Part shown: in pieces, positions 59,632 through 64,000 of the stretch
Position numbering within the stretch: position 1 is the first letter of the stretch
Layout of the letters: the number at the start of each line of letters is the position of its first letter
NCBI RefSeq assembly: GCF_017356035.1
Contig: NZ_JAFIQX010000002.1
Span: 930,001 to 994,000 of the forward strand
Length of the DNA: 64,000 nucleotides
Direction: 5' to 3'
From: Longitalea luteola
Lineage (GTDB): Bacteria > Bacteroidota > Bacteroidia > Chitinophagales > Chitinophagaceae
The notes under the pieces: generated by a model
The model's input: only the letters and a program-made list of their open reading frames with translations
Told to the model about the DNA's origin: nothing
Databases searched by the model: none
Program-made: the position numbers and the translations under genes

Positions 59632-60828
59632 CTACACCAGCCGGTATAATAGTTTCCTGACCATGCGGTAGTTCGTGAACAGCGACAACCCGATCAAGAA
59701 GAGTGCGGTGGCCAATACGGTCCAGTGCAGCATAGACGAGAGCTCAGGCCGGTCGAACATGGCAAAATGATGAAAAGCCCATTGCATGCCTCCAGTGAGG
59801 GCCAACGCCACCAATACCACCAGAATATATACAGGAACAAACTGCTTCGACACATTTTTGCTGAGCCAGTTGGGCGAATAACCCATCAGGAGCAATAGTT
59901 GCAAATTATCTTTACTGCGCGCGATCATCAACTGCAGGTAAAATGAGAACAGCATCAGCGCCAGGATGACCACCAGCAGGCCGAATATGCCCAGTCCGCT
60001 GAAAATGCCCTGCAGTACCTGTTTAACCCGGCCGAATTTTGTTTTATCCTTATTGACCTTGTAATTCTTTTGCTGCAGGTAGTTGAGGAAATCAGGGTTA
60101 TTGGCGTCGTTGGTCTTTATATACAGCCGGGATGCACGTACGCTGGTTGTATTGCCAAATTTGTTATTCGCCCAGTCGAGGAAGTTTTTGGGGACAATGA
60201 TCGAGTTCACGCGGTCGCTCAGGGCTACAATAGAACCGCGGAAAGTTTGCTGCACGCCGTTGGGTCCATAGCAGGTAATATACACCACTACCTGCGAGGC
60301 AGTTGCTTCAGACAATTGCGGTAGTCCATAACCGGGGGCAAATACATTATATATTTCCAGGAAATCAGAAGAGAAAACGATCGGAATATAATCCTGTCCT
60401 TCCTGCCAGCTGAAGTTGGGTGGAACCGTGTCAATAAAATTATTGTCCAGCGATTCGAGGAACATGTCGGTGCTGAAGGGAATAATATCACCGGCGCTTA
60501 GCTGAACGCGGAAGCGGTTGGCCACTAACGGCGACACCCCCTGGATGAATGGTTGGGCAGCGATTTCTTTAATGTCAGTTTCATTGAACAGGTTTTTCTC
60601 CAATTGGCCCATGGTCTCATTGGTAATGGTCTTGGAGATAGAGATAAAGTCGTAACCTTCCTTGCGTTTGCTTTCACCACCTACTAATTGCTGAATGTTG
60701 ATGAACATTTGAATGGAGCACAACAAAAGCAATACACCAATACCTAAACCAATGTAGGAGAACCAGCGCGAACCGCTGTTGGTGCCTGTTTGTAGTAATG
60801 AGCGGATGGGTTTGAAAGATGCTGCCAC
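59632..60828 (-). CDS. ABC transporter permease (FtsX/MacB-like layout)
   Basis: 398 residues: one membrane segment near the N-terminus (WFSYIGLGIGVLLLLCSIQMF), a periplasmic domain of about 230 residues, then three segments in the last 130 residues (GLGIFGLLVVILALMLFSFYLQLMIA, FVPVYILVVLVALALTGGMQW, LHWTVLATALFLIGLSLFTNY). That 1+3 layout is the FtsX/MacB type, which does mechanical work in the envelope rather than simple import. The start is a GTG at 60826-60828, directly after the ATPase gene (9 bp), with an in-frame stop just upstream. Confidence 0.84.
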   Translation of the reverse strand: MAASFKPIRSLLQTGTNSGSRWFSYIGLGIGVLLLLCSIQMFINIQQLVGGESKRKEGYDFISISKTITNETMGQLEKNLFNETDIKEIAAQPFIQGVSPLVANRFRVQLSAGDIIPFSTDMFLESLDNNFIDTVPPNFSWQEGQDYIPIVFSSDFLEIYNVFAPGYGLPQLSEATASQVVVYITCYGPNGVQQTFRGSIVALSDRVNSIIVPKNFLDWANNKFGNTTSVRASRLYIKTNDANNPDFLNYLQQKNYKVNKDKTKFGRVKQVLQGIFSGLGIFGLLVVILALMLFSFYLQLMIARSKDNLQLLLLMGYSPNWLSKNVSKQFVPVYILVVLVALALTGGMQWAFHHFAMFDRPELSSMLHWTVLATALFLIGLSLFTNYRMVRKLLYRLV

Positions 60829-60837
60829 GGATTAAAA

Positions 60838-61479
60838 TTACAAATGAAACAATCGGGTGTATGGAAAATAATCGATGCGTTCAAGGTCGGCAAAGATGAT
60901 GGCCGCATTGCGCAATTTGGCTTCTTCCAGCATGAGCCCCATGGCGTTTTGCGAATTCTTATCATCGAGGTGACTGAACGGCTCATCGAGCAGTAAGAAA
61001 TCAAAGGGCTGCATCAGCGCCCGGATGATAGCCACCCGCTGTTGTTCGCCATAGGAGCAGATACGGCTTTTTGAGGCAAGCTTATTGCCAATGCCGAGGC
61101 GTTCTGCCATTTCCCTGATCTTTTCAGCAGGATGGAAGGGATTCAATTGCCGTTTCAGCTCGATGTTCTCAAAAACCGTTTGCTCGGGAAACAAACGCAG
61201 GTCCTGGAATACAATGCTTACATGATCTTTGCGATAGCTGGCAAAATCTTCCGCCGTGTATTGCCTGAGGGGACGGTTATTGTACACGATGTTACCGTTA
61301 TACTCATTACGCAGTCCATACAAAAAATGCATGAGGGAAGATTTACCACTGCCTGAAGGCGCCACGATCTTTATGTACTCACCTTTGGAAAAGCTAAGGT
61401 CCTTACGCCACACTTCAGAAGCACTGCGCTGGCTTTCATCGAAATAAACGGGTAAGAGTTGCTGTAATTGAAGTTGCAT
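60838..61479 (-). CDS. ABC transporter ATP-binding protein
   Basis: 213 residues. Walker A is APSGSGKSS, Q loop VFQDLRLFPEQTVFENIELK, the signature SYGEQQRVAIIRAL (LSGGQ degenerate at the first residues), and Walker B FLLLDEPFSHLDD. It resembles the LolD/MacB ATPase group and is followed by its permease 9 bp later. The substrate is unknown; lipoprotein release or envelope remodelling would fit the group. The N-terminal part before Walker A is short but complete. Confidence 0.9.
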   Translation of the reverse strand: MQLQLQQLLPVYFDESQRSASEVWRKDLSFSKGEYIKIVAPSGSGKSSLMHFLYGLRNEYNGNIVYNNRPLRQYTAEDFASYRKDHVSIVFQDLRLFPEQTVFENIELKRQLNPFHPAEKIREMAERLGIGNKLASKSRICSYGEQQRVAIIRALMQPFDFLLLDEPFSHLDDKNSQNAMGLMLEEAKLRNAAIIFADLERIDYFPYTRLFHL

Positions 61480-61506
61480 GTTGCCAAATAATTACTGGAT
61501 CATGAA

Positions 61507-61546
61507 ACAAGCCTGCCCTGGTTGTTAGTCCGGTGAGCAGGCTTGT
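61507..61546. other. Hairpin between DUF4836 and ABC genes
   Basis: Perfect 10-bp arms ACAAGCCTGC and GCAGGCTTGT around a 20-base loop, about 60 bp after the minus-strand stop at 61609. No long T run, so termination is uncertain. Confidence 0.6.
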
Positions 61547-61608
61547 AATAAAGGAGTGCCACGCTTTCAGCGATTTCGCAGGTAACGGGCATGCCTGAAT
61601 ATTGTTTA

Positions 61609-63297
61609 CTAATGCAAAGCAGGTTCAAGCGCTGCCAGGCTCAATGCGGCCGGGTCGCTGTGTTTCAACACTGCCTGGTCATCGTATTGGTTACGGTTTC
61701 CATTCAGTTGTTTTGAAATGGCATCCAGGTACTTGTTCAGTTGTTTCAGACTGTTGGTGCTTTTATCAACAAGATTGATTTCTGCCTCGCCTTCAAAAGC
61801 ACCGTTCTTCAAACCTCCACTGGTCATGTATATGTCCTGCCACATCCTCACTGACAGATCCATAGCTACTTTCGCGCTGCTGTCGGTAATGGCGGGCGCG
61901 GTGTTCTTCAGTATTTGCTGTACATTGATGTAACCACCGAACAGTTTGCCACTGATGCGGCTGGTGAAAGGCAACTGATTATTGCCGCCTTTTAAAAAGC
62001 CGTTCACCTGCTCGGGCGAATTACCGGCTGCAAACCATTCGTTGTTCAGCTGGAAATGCACCTTGCTGGTAATGGCTGGTGAAAGTTGTTGCACTTTGGT
62101 TTGCAGTATACCGAACAGTTTGTCGAATGCAGGCTTTTCGTTCACCGATGTGGCAAATAAGATATTTGCATTGGGCGTTTCGTTCTTTAAGGTAACAGGA
62201 TCACCGGTCTCCGGATCGGTAAATGTAGTTTCAGTTGGTTTGATCTCGAAATCGCTTACTGATAACAGTACATCGCCTTTGTTGGCTTTTACGAATTCCT
62301 CGGTGCTGAACCCTTCGCCGCCCAGGAAGCCGTTCACAATGCCATCGACACCCATCAGTTTAAACAGGTCGATCAATCCCTGTGGCGGATATTTAAATGC
62401 AAATACAGCCACTACATTCTTTGAAGGAATGCGGTTGATCATTGCATCGGTTACTTTACCACCGGCATATTTTTCCATCAGGGCCTTCATGTCCTTGTTG
62501 TAGAAAGCTTTTGACTTCAGGGTGATCTTGCCGTTATCGAAGTTCAGCGCAGCGCCATAAGCGTTGCCTTCAAACAGTACATTCATTTTAAGCACCGATA
62601 ACAAGCCGCCCAGGCTGTTGTAATAAGATTCGGCATTTACCCAGTAATGCAGATCGCCGGATTCTTTTCTTACAGCTGCAAAGCGGTCGTCGCTCATCAG
62701 GTTATTTTTGCCTGGCAGATCGAACAGCTGCACGGCAAATTTTTGCAAGCTGTCAGTTGAAAAGGAGAAAGGTTGACTGTCTTCTTTGTTGAGATAACTT
62801 TTGCCTGCATCCGGTATGGGAGCATCGGTAATGTATACAAAGCGGTTGTTGGTCCAGGCTACCAGGCTTTTGCCACTGTAAGTGATCACACTCACGTCGC
62901 CGCTTTTAACCGCTTTTTTACTGTCCTGATTCAGCCTGGAGGCAAATACTTCGAAGGCGGCAGCGTCTCTTACACCTCCTTCAAAGGCCAGATAACCACC
63001 TTTGCCTTGTTTTTTAACGAAAAAGGCCAGCTCATTTTTCAGATCAATTCCGGAACTGGTAGGATCGTTCAGTAATTTTCTGCTTAAAGAATCAGTTTCT
63101 TCAGCGTATAATTTTTTGAACCATTCACTTTGTTGTATTTCCTGCCAGCTCACTTTGGAAGTTAATGAACTGGTGTTTACTACAATTGCAAAAGAAGCGT
63201 CATTTGGGATGGCGATGCCCGATTTGTTGGTTTTACAGGATACGATGCTGACCATGGCTATTGCCAGCACTAAAATGGATAACAGGTTACGTTGCAT
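61609..63297 (-). CDS. DUF4836 family lipoprotein
   Basis: 562 residues with a lipoprotein signal: LLSILVLAIAMVSIVSC, acylation at Cys21. The following KTNKSGIAIPNDASFAIVVNTSSLTSKVSWQEIQQSEWFKKL and later LINPCGG-type segments fit DUF4836, a family of large lipoproteins confined to Bacteroidota. No enzymatic motif is seen and the function is unknown. It is 25 bp after hisS on the same strand, so it may be cotranscribed. Confidence 0.82.
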   Translation of the reverse strand: MQRNLLSILVLAIAMVSIVSCKTNKSGIAIPNDASFAIVVNTSSLTSKVSWQEIQQSEWFKKLYAEETDSLSRKLLNDPTSSGIDLKNELAFFVKKQGKGGYLAFEGGVRDAAAFEVFASRLNQDSKKAVKSGDVSVITYSGKSLVAWTNNRFVYITDAPIPDAGKSYLNKEDSQPFSFSTDSLQKFAVQLFDLPGKNNLMSDDRFAAVRKESGDLHYWVNAESYYNSLGGLLSVLKMNVLFEGNAYGAALNFDNGKITLKSKAFYNKDMKALMEKYAGGKVTDAMINRIPSKNVVAVFAFKYPPQGLIDLFKLMGVDGIVNGFLGGEGFSTEEFVKANKGDVLLSVSDFEIKPTETTFTDPETGDPVTLKNETPNANILFATSVNEKPAFDKLFGILQTKVQQLSPAITSKVHFQLNNEWFAAGNSPEQVNGFLKGGNNQLPFTSRISGKLFGGYINVQQILKNTAPAITDSSAKVAMDLSVRMWQDIYMTSGGLKNGAFEGEAEINLVDKSTNSLKQLNKYLDAISKQLNGNRNQYDDQAVLKHSDPAALSLAALEPALH

Positions 63298-63322
63298 ATC
63301 ATCGTTTTGTTTAAAATAGAGC

Positions 63323-64000
63323 TCAAATAAACAATTTATTGCTTAGGTCTGCAAGTGCCACGGTTTCCTGGGTGCCTGTTTTCAGGTTTTTCACCACAGC
63401 AGAATTGTTTTGTATCTCCTGACTACCAATAATTACGGCAAAACCGATATTTTTCTTTTCTGCATAATTGAACTGTTTGTTCATTTTCGCAGGTTCATGA
63501 TACAATTCGCAGCGAACGCCCTGTTTACGCAGGTCCTGCATGGTGGTGAAGGCAGTTTTGCTTTCTTCGGCGCCCAGGTTAAAGAATAACACCTGGGTAC
63601 CGGTGTAAACGCCTTCCGGGAACAGGTTCAGTTCTTCCAGAACATCGTAAATGCGGTCGACCCCAAAGCTGATGCCCACGCCGGGGATATTGGGAACGCC
63701 AAAAAGACCTGTAAGGTCATCATAGCGGCCGCCGCCGCCAATACTGCCAATCTTTACCGTTGCAGGCGCTTTGGCCTCGAAAATAATGCCGGTGTAGTAG
63801 TTCAATCCGCGGGCAAGGGTGAAGTCGATCACAAGACTGCCCCCCGAAGCGCCGGCGCATTGCCGGTTGACGAAGTCCAGCTCTTCAATACCTTTTTTGC
63901 CCGTCTCGAGGTGACCGAGCAAAACGCCGATCCGTTGCAGTTTCTCTTCGTTTGAACCGGAAATGCCCAAATATTTTTCAATAGTATTGATCTGGTCGTC
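63323..64000 (-). CDS. hisS: Histidyl-tRNA synthetase, C-terminal part (5' truncated)
   Basis: The frame is open to the end of the window and gives about 225 residues. Visible: the histidine-binding motif ARGLNYYTGIIFEA, motif 3 GSIGGGGRYDDLTGLFG with VGISFGVDRIYDVL, and the anticodon-binding domain from about TGTQVLFFNLGAEES to the end (KNLKTGTQETVALADLSNKL). The catalytic N-terminal part lies beyond the window. Normal in all that can be seen. Confidence 0.95.
   Translation of the reverse strand, partial: DDQINTIEKYLGISGSNEEKLQRIGVLLGHLETGKKGIEELDFVNRQCAGASGGSLVIDFTLARGLNYYTGIIFEAKAPATVKIGSIGGGGRYDDLTGLFGVPNIPGVGISFGVDRIYDVLEELNLFPEGVYTGTQVLFFNLGAEESKTAFTTMQDLRKQGVRCELYHEPAKMNKQFNYAEKKNIGFAVIIGSQEIQNNSAVVKNLKTGTQETVALADLSNKLFI

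Overview
The window is an ordinary chromosomal stretch from a member of the Bacteroidota, most likely family Chitinophagaceae (the family level is inference). The signs are: type IX secretion parts (the 3' end of porV, a PorP/SprF protein, a cargo protein with a type A sorting domain), bacillithiol synthesis (bshA), a short primary sigma factor of about 290 residues, LytS/LytTR two-component signalling, families common in Bacteroidota (DUF4292, DUF4288, DUF4836, EI24, WG repeats), promoters of the TAnnTTTG type, and hardly any Shine-Dalgarno sequences. I found no rRNA, tRNA, CRISPR array, insertion sequence or prophage. Several genes appear to start with TTG or GTG.

Layout. 1-5.2 kb: porV end, ispF, dut, a DUF4292 lipoprotein, and two tandem EnvC-like proteins whose LytM domains have lost metal ligands. 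5.4-17.5 kb: bshA, two M28 peptidases, a tetrapyrrole-methylase-fold methyltransferase, an EI24 membrane protein, an alkyladenine glycosylase, a DASS anion transporter, PorP/SprF, upp and anmK. 17.7-23.9 kb, all on the minus strand: a small secreted protein, the T9SS cargo, a LytTR regulator and LytS-type kinase, a DUF4288 protein, a LiaF-like protein and a Crp/Fnr regulator. 24.1-28.5 kb: a carotenoid locus made of a CarH-like MerR/B12 regulator followed by crtI-crtB-crtZ and a fused CrtYcd-type lycopene cyclase. 28.5-40.9 kb: adenine deaminase, a LolA-like protein, a GH31 glycosidase, trmD, an Hsp15-like protein, an M20 dipeptidase, a CDF transporter and an LptF/LptG permease. 41-45 kb: information-processing genes rpoD, ffh, rpsP and rimM. 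45-64 kb: two DinB-fold proteins, a second Crp/Fnr, DNA polymerase IV, a 1-Cys peroxiredoxin, an HExxH protein, an amidohydrolase, two pseudouridine synthases, a Spy-like protein, rlmN, a thiolase, a WG-repeat protein, an ABC transporter pair, a DUF4836 lipoprotein and the 3' part of hisS.

Two things stand out. First, about half the intergenic regions carry short degenerate tandem arrays with a unit of exactly 7 or exactly 8 bases. The arrays often come as inverted pairs around a unique core. In about sixteen genes the stop codon lies inside an array or within a few bases of one, and two genes have their start codon inside one. Variation between units is confined mostly to one to three positions. 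Two heptamer arrays even lie inside the linker of a pseudouridine synthase gene. Second, a 30-bp element with inverted ends (24 of 30 positions identical) sits directly before both the CarH-like gene and crtI. It is a strong candidate operator for light- and B12-dependent control of carotenoid synthesis.

How the genes work together: crtI, crtB, crtY and crtZ would carry geranylgeranyl diphosphate to lycopene, beta-carotene and zeaxanthin. crtE is not in the window. The LiaF-like protein, kinase and LytTR regulator form a likely envelope-stress module. Most other genes are housekeeping genes with their own promoters and terminators.
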